Shown: piece after piece, positions 24,139-33,078 of the stretch | Position numbering within the stretch: position 1 is the stretch's first letter | Layout of the letters: every line of letters begins with the position of its first letter | Source: an uncultured Myxococcales bacterium | Lineage (GTDB): Bacteria > Myxococcota_A > Polyangia > Nannocystales > Nannocystaceae | Assembly: GCA_902826865.1 (NCBI GenBank) | Contig: CADEGN010000013.1 | Span: forward strand, 1 to 50,840 | DNA: 50,840 bases | Direction of reading: 5' to 3' | Program-made: the position numbers and the translations under genes | The notes under the pieces: model-generated | Seen by the model: only the letters and a program-made list of their open reading frames with translations | Told to the model about the DNA's origin: nothing | The model's database searches: none

Positions 24139-24732
24139 CTACGGCATCCAGCTGGCGCCGTCGGGGGCGCCGGCCGTCAACCAAGCGATCAAGGTCGCCC
24201 GATCGTCGGCATCCATGTGAAGGCCGCCACCGATCGAACAAAACGACGACAGCGGCATGAACTCCGACTCCACGTAGCCGAGCGCGATCGCGTGGTAAGG
24301 CATCATGTCGCCCTCGCGCAGGGCTTGAAAGCCCGCCCAGGTTGTCATGTCGAAGGGACCGATCGCTGGGTAATCCGGCGTCATCGGCACGACATCGTCG
24401 GAGAGGTGGCAGCCGCAGTTCGCGGCCTGGATCGCGGCGATGTCCGGTGGGATCTGCATGGCGCCCGTGCCCGACTGGATCGGGTTCATCGCGCCGGGTG
24501 CGAGTTCGGCGAGCCCGCATCCTTGCAGATCGTCGCCGGTGCTCGATCCCGTGCTGGTATCGGCGCCCTCCGAGGTCCCCGAGATGTCCTGCCCGCCGTC
24601 GGTCGAGCTCCCGGCTGCGCCGGTGGACCCCGAGTCGATCGTCGAGGATGACCCGGCGTCGGAGCTTCCGCCTCCGCCCTCGGTCGAACACGCCGTCAGT
24701 AGGACAAGGACGAGACACGCGCGCGCGAACAT
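24139..24732 (-). CDS. Lipoprotein with cytochrome c-like domain and CxCH motif
   Basis: The ATG at 24732 gives 197 residues with a lipoprotein signal (RACLVLVLLTAC, about Cys15) and a long Ser/Gly/Asp/Thr-rich linker. The last 110 residues look like the small cytochrome c modules found in myxobacterial lipoproteins. After IAAIQANC comes a CxCH motif (NCGCH) instead of CxxCH. An acid-rich SDDVVPM follows, then GDMMPYHAIALGYVESEFMPLSSF and the typical ending DDRATLIAWLTAGAP. The motif has one residue between the cysteines, which would be abnormal for heme attachment by the standard Ccm system. The heme may be lost or attached by one thioether; alternatively the region binds another metal. Confidence 0.75.
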   Translation of the reverse strand: MFARACLVLVLLTACSTEGGGGSSDAGSSSTIDSGSTGAAGSSTDGGQDISGTSEGADTSTGSSTGDDLQGCGLAELAPGAMNPIQSGTGAMQIPPDIAAIQAANCGCHLSDDVVPMTPDYPAIGPFDMTTWAGFQALREGDMMPYHAIALGYVESEFMPLSSFCSIGGGLHMDADDRATLIAWLTAGAPDGASWMP

Positions 24733-24963
24733 TTGGGTGCCGCGATCATACGGTGGATCGAGCCGGCCGGATCGGTTGGGCATCGAGCGGCCGGAGCGCG
24801 GCGCCGACCGCCCATCGCGCGGCAAATCCAAACGCAAGGCCGCGCGATGGGAGGGCGCCGGCGCCCCAGCCGGGGACCGCCCAGGCGCCACCGGCGGAGC
24901 ATCCGCCCACGCGCCACCGGTCGGGCGAGTCTGCTCCCCCGCCGTCACTCGCCCGACGCGCGA

Positions 24964-24997
24964 AGGCCAGCGTCCGCGCAACCGCGAACGCTGGCCT
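24964..24997. terminator. 10-bp stem hairpin downstream of a secreted-protein gene
   Basis: The arms 24964-24973 (AGGCCAGCGT) and 24988-24997 (ACGCTGGCCT) are perfectly complementary with a 14-nt loop. The hairpin lies 18 bp beyond the stop codon of the minus-strand gene at 25016 and well before the next gene (start 24732), the place for a terminator. Only TT follows the stem on the minus strand, so it may be Rho-assisted or a transcript-end protector. Confidence 0.5.
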
Positions 24998-25015
24998 CGT
25001 CTTGCCGCACGTGCG

Positions 25016-25819
25016 TTAGAGACAAACGTGGTAGGGCGAAACGTAGGTGCTGCCCGGGAAGGTGGTCATCCCGTCGAAGCACTCCGGGAGGTCCGAGCTA
25101 CCCCAGCCCTCGAACTCAGCCACGATCTCACCCATCGACATGATCGTCATCGACAGATACTCAGGATCGGTCTGCAGCGAGCCAGGAGGGATCTGCGACC
25201 ACGTGCCGCCGTAGCCGGGATCGATGGGAAACGAGAGTTCCTGGTTCGCGACGAAATCAACGTCGAAGCTTTGCAACGAGCTTGGGAACAGCGTGCACTC
25301 GTAGAACGAGGTGAGAGCAGTACCGGTGCAAAGCTCGACGACGGCCGAATCCCCTTCGGCGACCGGGATCGCGTAGTTCAGCAGCGGGGGGATCGACACC
25401 GCCGAGTTGTTCGACAGCGAGTTCTCGGCCGAAGTCGATGTCGCGGATGCGTTGATCGCGAGCGTCTTGTCGGCCTGCGGGAGAGCCATGTCAAACGACA
25501 CCGTCGTACTGCTGTTGCGCGCGATCGAGCTTAGGGCGCAGGTGACGGTCGCACCAGAGCGGCTGCAGCGCGAGTCGAGGCCGGACACCACGCCCATTAC
25601 GTGGATGGGCGTGGTGTTGGTGGTCGGCAGCTGGATCGTCAGGACTACGCCGTCGGCGCGCTTGTTTCCGATGTTGGCAACGACCACGTCGATCGCGCTG
25701 GGGTCGTTCACGTGGACCGCGGCCGGCTGCGGGATCGTGACGCGCACATCGGCTGCAGCGTAGGCGGTTGAGGCGAGGAGGAAGGTCGTGATTGCGGGAA
25801 GAACGGAGCGGATGAGCAT
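25016..25819 (-). CDS. Secreted protein with DUF11/CARDB-like domain
   Basis: The 267-residue protein has a clear Sec signal peptide (IRSVLPAITTFLLASTAYAA). Residues about 23-125 form a DUF11/CARDB-type immunoglobulin-like domain: VRVTIPQPAAVHVNDPSAIDVVVANIGNKRADGVVLTIQLP and a later SLSNNSAVSIP are hallmark strands, with a CSRSGATVTCAL disulfide pair. The rest (about 130-267) is a second, Cys-containing domain not recognised by eye. There is no membrane anchor, so it is probably released or peripheral. It starts 50 bp after the stop of the WD40-kinase gene on the same strand and could share its transcript. A strong hairpin follows its stop. Confidence 0.8.
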   Translation of the reverse strand: MLIRSVLPAITTFLLASTAYAAADVRVTIPQPAAVHVNDPSAIDVVVANIGNKRADGVVLTIQLPTTNTTPIHVMGVVSGLDSRCSRSGATVTCALSSIARNSSTTVSFDMALPQADKTLAINASATSTSAENSLSNNSAVSIPPLLNYAIPVAEGDSAVVELCTGTALTSFYECTLFPSSLQSFDVDFVANQELSFPIDPGYGGTWSQIPPGSLQTDPEYLSMTIMSMGEIVAEFEGWGSSDLPECFDGMTTFPGSTYVSPYHVCL

Positions 25820-25869
25820 GACAACTTCAGCGTAGCGAGCAACGGCTCGATCGGATCCTTTCCGATCTC

Positions 25870-28866
25870 TTACAACCGCGATCGATTACCCGCGGCATCG
25901 GACGACGCTGCCAGCAACTCAGACACGCTCTTACCCCAGTCGCGTTCGATCTCGACGAGCAGTTCCGCAGCGGGACGCTCGAGCGTCGCGAGCGACCACT
26001 GTCGTAGTTCACCGTCCCAGCTCCCGCTCGCCAGCCAGAGACCCGTTTGATCGAACGCCAAGCTCGCAACCCGTCCTCGATGACCGTGGAGAACCGCAAG
26101 CGGCTCAAGTGTTGCCGCCACGAGAACCTCGACTTCGCCGCTCGAAAATGCCACCCCGATCATGCGCCCATCCGGCGACAGCGCCACATCCACAGCGATG
26201 CCCGCGATGGGGGCTTCGCCCACGGGATCACCGCGGTCGAGGAGCTCGAGCACATGCTCGCGAAGGACTGCGACGGTATCGCCGCGCCCCGCCACAGCCA
26301 CCACATCGGGCCGCCAGGCGACCGGGTGTACGCGGAGCTGCGCGTCCAAGCGCACGATATCACCGGTATCCGCGAGCATCGTGAGCGCCGTGCGGTCGGG
26401 ATCGCTTTCCATGTCCGCGATCCGCCCGAGCGACGCAAGCCGCTCCGGCACGGCCCTGCCGTCCCGCCAAACCGCGAGTCCATTGCCGTACGGCGCCATC
26501 ACGAGCAGATCCTCGACCAGCCAGGCCAAGCGAGCCCCGGGAGCCGCGGGCAGGATCACCGGCGAGGGCAACTCGTCGAGCGCGAAGATCCGAAGGGCGT
26601 CGTCCTGCGCGTTGATCGTGGCGAGGCGCCGCCCGTCTGGCGAAAACTCGACATCTTTGGCGACGCTCCAATGCAGGGGCACAACCGCCAGGGGATCGAT
26701 CGCGTCGACCTGGCCCACGCGGAGGCGCCCGTCACCATGCACACTCGCGAGGTGTGAGCCATCCGGCGAGAGGGCAAGCGCAGCGATGCCCGATCCGTCC
26801 TGCTGCACGTGCGTGCGCACGCGCGACGACGGGAGTGAAAAATCCCTGACTTCTCCGCCGATGAGCCGCAGGAGCGCGTCTTCGCGCTGCCAACGCAACT
26901 GCGTGGCACCACCGTTCATCCGCACAATCAGCGCTCCCGTCGCTAGCTCCCACACGTCGACGCGCCCGGCATCGTCGACGATCGCCAACCGGTTGTGTCC
27001 CATCGCCACACTCGCGGACGAACCGACTTGATCTAGGAACGAACGCAAGAGCCGCCGGGCATCGACGTCGATCACAACCGCACCGCCCTTGGCCATGGCC
27101 AGCGCGATGACGCCGTCACGATCCGGCGCAAAGTCCATCACCACCGGTCCACCCAGCGACGCCGGCAGGCGTAGAATCTCGTGGGCGTGCGCGTTGGGCC
27201 CTTTGGCGGCGAACACACCTCCGTCTTGGCACGCAACCAAGACGGAGCCATCGCTTCGCCGCCCGATCGCTCCGGGCGCGCTGTTGCCCAGATCGGCGCA
27301 GATCTGCGTTCGCTCCACCTGGGCGGTCAGGGTGTCCGACCACAACTCACCGCTGCCGCTCACCCAGCTCACCCAGCGATCGCTGACATGAAATCGTTGA
27401 GGGGCGCTGCCCGAGCCGAGCAAGGTAATCGGCTCAACGCCAGGACGTCGCTCGACCAACAAGACCCTGCCCTCCCGTTCGCGCACGATCACGCGCGGTT
27501 CGGGTCCGACCAGCGCAACTGCGGTGCCGCCCCCGGCGATGCTCCAGGCGGTGCGCCAGCCTCCGTTCGTTGTCCCGACGAGGATTCGATCCTCGAGACT
27601 GCACGCGATCGTGGCCCCGTCGCGCGATGCGATGGCGTGTTCGCAGCCCGGCAGCGAAGTGGTGTCGACCAGACGGGGTCGTGAAGCGGCGTCGAATCGC
27701 GCGAGGACGCCGCGCGCCCGCGCGGAGGGTGCATGTGTCAGGGCGCCCGCCGCGAACAACTCGGCTTCGCGCCACGCCGACTGGGACATGGCGGTCAGCG
27801 CCTGAGCGATCTCCGCCTGGACCAGGGCGTCCTCGGCGCGCCCACGCGCCGCCACAGCCGACTGCTCCGACTCGACCGCGCGCGCTCGTTCGTTGGCGGT
27901 TCTCACGTACCCGACCGCGATCGCCGTCACGATGCCGATCAGTCCGACGAGGCCGGCGACCAGTGCGACGCGATGGGTCGCCCACGCCCGCGCCACCAAC
28001 TCACCCAAACGGTAGCGATAGGCGGCGACCCGGCGCCCCTCGAACCATGCCGCGAGATCCTCGGCCAGCGCCTGCGCGTTGGCGTAGCGGTCCGCGGGAT
28101 CGGGCGCGCACGCCCGTGCGACGATCGCCATCAACTCGGGAGAGTCGTCGCAATTGGGCTTCGAAACCGGGCTCCCGGTCACAAGCTCGCGCAGCGAAAC
28201 ACCCAGCGCCCACACATCGCTGCGCGCATCGAGCGATTCGCCGCGCGCCTGCTCGGGCGCCATGTAACCAGGGGTCCCCACCACACCCGGCGGACGCTGT
28301 CCGGCTGGACCCGCGAGGCCCCAATCGACCACTAGCGTCTCACCGAAACGGCCGACCAGGATGTTCGCAGGCTTCAGATCGCGATGTACAAGTCCCTCGG
28401 CATGGGCGTATGCCACCGCGTTGCATGCGTCGAGAAAATGCCGGACAAGGCGCAGTCGCGTGGGGTGCGGCTCGTCGGCGATGGCCTGGGCGAGGGATTG
28501 TCCCTCAATGATCGGCATGGTGTAGAAAGGTCTGCCATCGGGCAAAACGCCGGCGTCTAGCACCGTCACGATGCCGGGGTGACCGAGCTTCGCGGTCACC
28601 CGCGCTTCGTCGACGAACTGCCGCCACATCCCGGGGTGAGCCAGAAGGGGCGTCTTTATCGCCACCGCGCGATCGAGCCGAGTGTCGAATACAACTCGGA
28701 TCTCGCCCATCCCGCCGCGGCCCAGCATGCCGCCGTCGATGTAGCGCGCAGCGCTCGCGATCTCGAAGCCGCCGTGGCCGGGCGCCGCGTCGGTCGCCAA
28801 TCCGAGCGAAGCGCCGCTCACGGCGCGCAGCGCGGGGCGAGGCGGCGTCGACTCAGGTGCGGTCAT
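25870..28866 (-). CDS. Ser/Thr protein kinase with WD40-type propeller
   Basis: The ATG at 28866 gives 998 residues; a longer open frame exists but the upstream gene's stop overlaps this start by 14 bp. Residues 40-275 are the kinase: LGRGGMGEIRVV (48-59), Lys71, HRDLKPAN (161-168), DWG in place of DFG (181-183) and APE (203-205). The DWG form is common in propeller-linked bacterial kinases. A single transmembrane helix (VALVAGLVGLIGIVTAIAVGYV, about 300-321) and a short coiled-coil (ERARAVESEQSAVAARGRAEDALVQAE) lead to about 600 residues of WD40-like repeats such as VASLAFDQTGLWLASGSWDGELRQWSL. The propeller should lie outside the inner membrane and sense or bind a ligand. Catalytic residues look complete. 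Confidence 0.92.
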   Translation of the reverse strand: MTAPESTPPRPALRAVSGASLGLATDAAPGHGGFEIASAARYIDGGMLGRGGMGEIRVVFDTRLDRAVAIKTPLLAHPGMWRQFVDEARVTAKLGHPGIVTVLDAGVLPDGRPFYTMPIIEGQSLAQAIADEPHPTRLRLVRHFLDACNAVAYAHAEGLVHRDLKPANILVGRFGETLVVDWGLAGPAGQRPPGVVGTPGYMAPEQARGESLDARSDVWALGVSLRELVTGSPVSKPNCDDSPELMAIVARACAPDPADRYANAQALAEDLAAWFEGRRVAAYRYRLGELVARAWATHRVALVAGLVGLIGIVTAIAVGYVRTANERARAVESEQSAVAARGRAEDALVQAEIAQALTAMSQSAWREAELFAAGALTHAPSARARGVLARFDAASRPRLVDTTSLPGCEHAIASRDGATIACSLEDRILVGTTNGGWRTAWSIAGGGTAVALVGPEPRVIVREREGRVLLVERRPGVEPITLLGSGSAPQRFHVSDRWVSWVSGSGELWSDTLTAQVERTQICADLGNSAPGAIGRRSDGSVLVACQDGGVFAAKGPNAHAHEILRLPASLGGPVVMDFAPDRDGVIALAMAKGGAVVIDVDARRLLRSFLDQVGSSASVAMGHNRLAIVDDAGRVDVWELATGALIVRMNGGATQLRWQREDALLRLIGGEVRDFSLPSSRVRTHVQQDGSGIAALALSPDGSHLASVHGDGRLRVGQVDAIDPLAVVPLHWSVAKDVEFSPDGRRLATINAQDDALRIFALDELPSPVILPAAPGARLAWLVEDLLVMAPYGNGLAVWRDGRAVPERLASLGRIADMESDPDRTALTMLADTGDIVRLDAQLRVHPVAWRPDVVAVAGRGDTVAVLREHVLELLDRGDPVGEAPIAGIAVDVALSPDGRMIGVAFSSGEVEVLVAATLEPLAVLHGHRGRVASLAFDQTGLWLASGSWDGELRQWSLATLERPAAELLVEIERDWGKSVSELLAASSDAAGNRSRL

Positions 28867-29746
28867 CGAGGTGATCGTGGGGGTAGAGCAACAGCTCGAC
28901 TTGCCCCGCGCCGTCGGTATGAACCAGGTCGGTGCGCACCCGGGACTCCTTGAGTTTGCGGCGCAATCGCGAGAGCGCGACGTCAAAGCGGGAGCGCATC
29001 ACATCAGGGTCTTCCTCACCCGGCCACAGCAACTCGGCGAGGACCTTCCACGGCGCGGGCCCACCAAGTGCCACGAGTTCCGAGAGCAGCCGTGCGTGCA
29101 CGCCACCGAGCACCAGCGCCGGGGCTCCCTCGCGATGGACATGGACGGTATCGAAGTGAGCGGCGATGCGCAGCGGCGCCGCCACGCCCCCGGCGCGCGT
29201 AGGCGTCTGCCCAGCGGTGCCCAGCGGGACCGCGACCGCACGCAACACTACGCCCCCGACGGTGAACTCGCTGCCAGGTTCGAGCGGCGCGCTACGACCA
29301 TCGGCAGTGCGCATTCGCCACGACGTGCCAGTGCACCACACGTGGGCGTCGGCACCTTCGACATGGCCCGCGACGATCCGAAGTGGCTCCTGCACAACCG
29401 AGGCAACCGGCGGTATCACGCGCGGTGGCAACCCAGGGCCCTCGATGCCCAAGACGACCGTAGGCAGATGGACACGCTCGACCTCGATCGCCACGCCGCG
29501 CGCTAACGTGATCTCCTGACCCGCAAACAGCGCGATCTCAGCGAGTGGTTTGCCTTCAACCGCGAGCCCGCCCCGCAACGCGATCATGCGCAGCTCGCCT
29601 TCGCGCAGGCTGATCATGGCGTGCGCCTCGCTGATCCGAGCGTCATCGAGCGGCATTGCAGCCGTACTAAGTCGCCCGATCAGGTCGCCGTGAACGAGTT
29701 CATAGCGGGTGCCGTCCGGCGCGCGGAGGCTTGCGTAGGCCTGCAT
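28853..29746 (-). CDS. FHA-domain protein with winged-helix DNA-binding domain
   Basis: The 297-residue protein combines two domains. An N-terminal forkhead-associated fold (about 10-90) shows GRLSTAAMPLDDARISEAHAMISLREGELRMIALRGG; FHA domains bind phosphothreonine. The C-terminal 80 residues (about 215-290) read as an OmpR/SARP-type winged helix: LLSELVALGG, WKVLAELLWPGEEDP, MRSRFDVALSRLRRKLKE and a beta-hairpin ending in VELLLYP. There is no receiver domain. The gene ends 14 bp inside the kinase gene, so the kinase probably phosphorylates this protein or a partner it reads, and it may then regulate transcription. That coupling is inference; the domains are visible. Confidence 0.85.
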   Translation of the reverse strand: MQAYASLRAPDGTRYELVHGDLIGRLSTAAMPLDDARISEAHAMISLREGELRMIALRGGLAVEGKPLAEIALFAGQEITLARGVAIEVERVHLPTVVLGIEGPGLPPRVIPPVASVVQEPLRIVAGHVEGADAHVWCTGTSWRMRTADGRSAPLEPGSEFTVGGVVLRAVAVPLGTAGQTPTRAGGVAAPLRIAAHFDTVHVHREGAPALVLGGVHARLLSELVALGGPAPWKVLAELLWPGEEDPDVMRSRFDVALSRLRRKLKESRVRTDLVHTDGAGQVELLLYPHDHLDDRT

Positions 29747-29954
29747 CGGTGCAACACGCCGGAGAGACGGCGAGCATTTCCTTGGTACGGCGCGCGGAGC
29801 CGCGCGTCAAGCGTGCGCCGTTTCGAAGGCCCGCACGACGCCCGCGCGTGGGCGACGGTTGTGCCGGCGAGCGGCCCGCGGTTGATGGCCCGCGCCGCCG
29901 TTCACACGCCACCTGCTGCCTTCGCGCACATGCCCGCCGCTCGCACCACCCCGC
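29747..29954. other. Intergenic region upstream of the FHA/kinase pair
   Basis: This 208-bp gap separates the glutathione reductase stop from the start of the FHA gene, both on the minus strand. It should contain the promoter of the FHA/kinase operon. No strong promoter, hairpin or small coding frame can be supported by eye. Confidence 0.5.
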
Positions 29955-31301
29955 CTACCCGACAGGTTCCATCATCGTCACCAATTCCTCCGCGATCGTG
30001 GGGTGGATGGCCAAGGTCGCATCGAACTGAGCTTTGGTCGCACCGGCATGCACGGCAACCGCGAAGCCCTGGACGATCTCCGGCGCGTCCGTCCCCACGA
30101 TGTGAACGCCCAATACGACGTCGGTGATCGCATCCACCACGAGCTTTACCATCACCTGGGTGTTGCGCGAGACGAACGCGTGCCGCATCGGGCGAAACTG
30201 GCTGCGAAACACGCGGACCGGCCCGCGTGCACGCGCCTCGCCTTCGGTGAGGCCGACGGTGCCCACCGGCGGTTGAGAGAACACAGCCGTCGCGACGTGC
30301 GCGTGGATATTGGTACGCGGGCGCCCGCCGAACACACTATCGGCAAACGCGCGGCCGTCGGCGATCGCCATGGGTGTGAGGTTCGGGCGCGCGGTGCAAT
30401 CTCCGATCGCGTAGATGCTCGGCAGCGCGGTCATCGACGCCTCGTCGACTTCGATGGCCCCAGCGGAATCGACCCCCACGCCGACCTCGAGGAGTCCGAT
30501 TCCCTCGGTGTTGGGCACACGACCGGTCGCGGTGAGGACGGCGTCGCTCGCGATCGCAGCGCCGCTGCCGGTGATGACCCGCAGGCTCGAACCGTGGCGC
30601 TCGACCGCCTCGATGGTCTCGTGCAACCGCACGTCGATCCCGGCCGCGCGCAGCTCGTCGAGCAGCACGGTCCGGATGTCCTGGTCGAAGCCACGCAGCA
30701 CGCCGTCACCCCGCACCAGCAGCGTCACGTCCGCCCCGGCGCTGGCGAAGATCCCCGCGAATTCGACGGCGATGTAACCCGCGCCGACGATCGTCACATG
30801 CCGCGGAAGGGCGGGCAACGAGAGGGCCTCATCGGAAGAGATCGTCAGTTCGGCGCCGACGATGCCCGGCTTGTACGGTCGACCGCCGGTCGCCACCAGG
30901 ATCGTCTGGGCGGTGACCTGCCGTTCGCCGACCTCCACGGTGTGAGGATCGACGATGCGCGCATGGCCGCGCAGCGTGGTGACGGCGGCGGTCTCGAGCA
31001 TCCGTTCATACACGCCCTCGAGCCGCGCAATCTCGCGGTTCTTGGCCGCGATAAGAGCGCCCCAATCCAGGCATACGCCGGCGATGTCCCAGCCGAACGC
31101 CGCGGCATCCGCGAACAGCGGCCGAAGCTCCGAGGCATAGACCAACAACTTCTTTGGTACGCAGCCGCGCAAGACGCACGTCCCACCCACCGCTCGGCTC
31201 TCGCAGATCGCCACCTTGGCACCATGGCGCGCGGCCCGGCGTGAGGCCGCTACACCACCCGAACCGGCACCGATCGTCACGAGATCGAAATCAAAACTCA
31301 T
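29955..31301 (-). CDS. gor: Glutathione reductase (plant/cyanobacterial type)
   Basis: The protein has 448 residues, the usual length. Motifs are complete: FAD-binding GAGSGG (11-16), redox disulfide GGTCVLRGCVPKK (Cys42/Cys47), NADPH-binding GAGYIAVEFAGIFASAGADVTLLVRGDGVLRGFD with basic residues that favour NADPH, and the C-terminal HPTIAEELV that places the catalytic His-Glu pair. The RGCVPKKLLVY form matches plant and cyanobacterial glutathione reductases rather than the E. coli type. It reduces oxidised glutathione in the cytoplasm. Its ATG overlaps the TGA of the preceding unknown gene by 4 bp (ATGA), so it is translationally coupled and is third in an operon led by a UbiA-type enzyme. 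Confidence 0.93.
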   Translation of the reverse strand: MSFDFDLVTIGAGSGGVAASRRAARHGAKVAICESRAVGGTCVLRGCVPKKLLVYASELRPLFADAAAFGWDIAGVCLDWGALIAAKNREIARLEGVYERMLETAAVTTLRGHARIVDPHTVEVGERQVTAQTILVATGGRPYKPGIVGAELTISSDEALSLPALPRHVTIVGAGYIAVEFAGIFASAGADVTLLVRGDGVLRGFDQDIRTVLLDELRAAGIDVRLHETIEAVERHGSSLRVITGSGAAIASDAVLTATGRVPNTEGIGLLEVGVGVDSAGAIEVDEASMTALPSIYAIGDCTARPNLTPMAIADGRAFADSVFGGRPRTNIHAHVATAVFSQPPVGTVGLTEGEARARGPVRVFRSQFRPMRHAFVSRNTQVMVKLVVDAITDVVLGVHIVGTDAPEIVQGFAVAVHAGATKAQFDATLAIHPTIAEELVTMMEPVG

Positions 31302-32065
31302 GGTCTGCCTCCGGCCGCAGCGCTGCCAATGCCGAGGCGGGCGGCCGCCGCCTCGCGCCATGCCGCCCATGGTCGATCCCACCGCGGCGAATCGTTGGTC
31401 CGCCACGCGCGCAGCGGCAACTGATCGAGGCGCGCGAGCTCGCGGTGCAGGGCCCACTCGCACTCGGGTTCGCGCGAAAACGGAAACGGATTGCGAGCGA
31501 CGTCATCCGGCAAGGGTGGATAGTCGCGGTCATCGCCGCGGGCGACGAGCACCGCGAGCTCGCGTCCGCGCGCCGACATCGCCCGCAAAAACATCGGATC
31601 GAACGGACCCATGGCGGCGCGCTCCAGCGGCGCGCGGCCGACCCACTTGACCCAGTCGTAGCCGTAGTTGAAGTCGTGGGCGTAGCGGAAGTGCAGCGGC
31701 CCCGGGTGGCCGAACACGCGCTGCAGTTCGACCGCGAGGCCAAACAACTCGGCGCATCGAGCCGCCGGCCGCTCGCCGCCACGCGCGAGCGCGAGCCAGC
31801 TCGCCGCCGGCAGATCGAGATCCCAGAAGAGATTGCCGGGAAACGCCGTGCGGATCGCCTCGGCGAAGTCGGTCAGGCCACCGACGAAGGCGGTCATCAG
31901 CGCGGGATCGTCCTCGGGCATGAGGACAGCGTCGGCGATCTCCTCGAGCGTATGGGCGCGGGCGCGAGCGGGCGCGAGCGATCCCCACGCAACGGTACCC
32001 TGGCCGAAGCGCCGATCCGCGGCGACTAGTCGCTCGCGCAGGACGTCGTCGAGCGCCGGAACCAT
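31298..32065 (-). CDS. Unknown protein between ubiA-like and gor genes
   Basis: The 255-residue protein starts at an ATG that shares one base with the UbiA stop (TGATG) and ends in a 4-bp ATGA overlap with gor. It has no signal peptide, no membrane segment and no motif I can name. A distinctive stretch FRYAHDFNYGYDWVKWVGR with clustered aromatics and a later DYPPLPDDVARNPFPFSREPECEW look like conserved core segments. An acidic MPEDDP follows ARAHTLEEIADAVL. It is cytoplasmic, probably helical. Tight coupling on both sides suggests it works with the prenyltransferase or in redox handling, but nothing in the sequence shows how. Confidence 0.75.
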   Translation of the reverse strand: MVPALDDVLRERLVAADRRFGQGTVAWGSLAPARARAHTLEEIADAVLMPEDDPALMTAFVGGLTDFAEAIRTAFPGNLFWDLDLPAASWLALARGGERPAARCAELFGLAVELQRVFGHPGPLHFRYAHDFNYGYDWVKWVGRAPLERAAMGPFDPMFLRAMSARGRELAVLVARGDDRDYPPLPDDVARNPFPFSREPECEWALHRELARLDQLPLRAWRTNDSPRWDRPWAAWREAAAARLGIGSAAAGGRP

Positions 32066-33033
32066 CACCCGGCTTGGGCCCCCACGAGCAGCGTGCGCAA
32101 CACCAGCGAGGTTCCCAACATGGCTGCCGACCACCAAATACAGCCGTGAACAGCGGCCTTGTAACGGGACAGGCCCTCGGGCTCGTCGATGTCGAGACTC
32201 TGCGACGCCTTCGCGACATCGCGATAACACCAGGCCAGAAGCGTCACGGCCGGCAACGCCAACCCCCAATCGGCGATCGCGGGCGCGAGCTTGGGCATCA
32301 TCGCCCAGACCAACATGGTTGCGACCAGCATGCCTTCCACCGCGGCTCGCACCGCCGGCTTGCCGAACATGGTGGTGAAGGTGCGTTTGCCGCCCAGACG
32401 ATCGCTCTCTTCATCGGACAATCCGCTGGCGAGGGCGCTGGCCAACGCGAGCAAGGCGAAGCCGGGCAGCCACGCCAACTCACGCGGCGCGGCCAGCCCC
32501 GATTGCACGTACACGTTCCACCACGGCAGGGCGAAGCCGACGCCGAGCATTTCGAGCAGCTCGCCGCCCCCACGGTAGTTGAGTTTCACCGGCGGAAGGG
32601 TGTACGCCACGAAAAGGCTGAGGCAGACCAGCGCGCCGGAGCACGCCCCGGGGCGGGATCGCAAAATCTCCACCGTTACAGCCGTGCCGACCGCGAAGGC
32701 CGCGGCGCCTAGCCCCAGCTCCAGCACCGAGCGCGCGGCGAGCAGCCGGTCGGGGATCGTCTTGCGACCGCCCACGTCGGGGAACATCCGCCGCTTGAGC
32801 GCGTCGACGTCCCGATCACCCCAATCGTTGAGGAGGACGAGAAACGCCAGGTCGAAGGCCGTGAAGGCGAAACCAAGGAGGGCGGCGACCAGGTCGAAGG
32901 AACCGGCCGCAGCCACGCCCACGGCCTGCCCCAACCAGGCTGCGACGAGCAGCTTTGGCCAACTGCGCGGCTTGAGCGCGTACACCAGGCGACGCGCGAG
33001 CGGTGCTGCCGGATCCACGACGGACGCGAGCAT
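32065..33033 (-). CDS. UbiA-family prenyltransferase
   Basis: The 322-residue membrane protein has about eight or nine hydrophobic helices. The first Asp-rich motif is LLNDWGDRDVDALKRRMFP (Asn69, Asp70, Asp73, Asp77) and the second is SDEESDRLGGKRT; together they bind Mg-prenyl diphosphate in UbiA enzymes. The family attaches prenyl chains to aromatic acceptors in quinone, heme or lipid pathways. It is the first gene of a minus-strand operon with an unknown protein and glutathione reductase (overlaps of 1 and 4 bp). No other quinone or heme genes are adjacent, so the acceptor is unknown. It is divergent from the amidohydrolase operon, with 45 bp between starts. Confidence 0.92.
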   Translation of the reverse strand: MLASVVDPAAPLARRLVYALKPRSWPKLLVAAWLGQAVGVAAAGSFDLVAALLGFAFTAFDLAFLVLLNDWGDRDVDALKRRMFPDVGGRKTIPDRLLAARSVLELGLGAAAFAVGTAVTVEILRSRPGACSGALVCLSLFVAYTLPPVKLNYRGGGELLEMLGVGFALPWWNVYVQSGLAAPRELAWLPGFALLALASALASGLSDEESDRLGGKRTFTTMFGKPAVRAAVEGMLVATMLVWAMMPKLAPAIADWGLALPAVTLLAWCYRDVAKASQSLDIDEPEGLSRYKAAVHGCIWWSAAMLGTSLVLRTLLVGAQAG

Positions 33034-33078
33034 AGCAGGGCCTTGCGCTTGGTGCGGCTCGCGACGTACGGTGCGGCC

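Noticed and set aside
23439..24997. Hairpins at 23439-23453 and 24964-24997 as riboswitches
   Set aside because: They are simple stems at gene ends, without the multi-stem cores of known riboswitches. Termination or transcript-end protection is the simpler reading.
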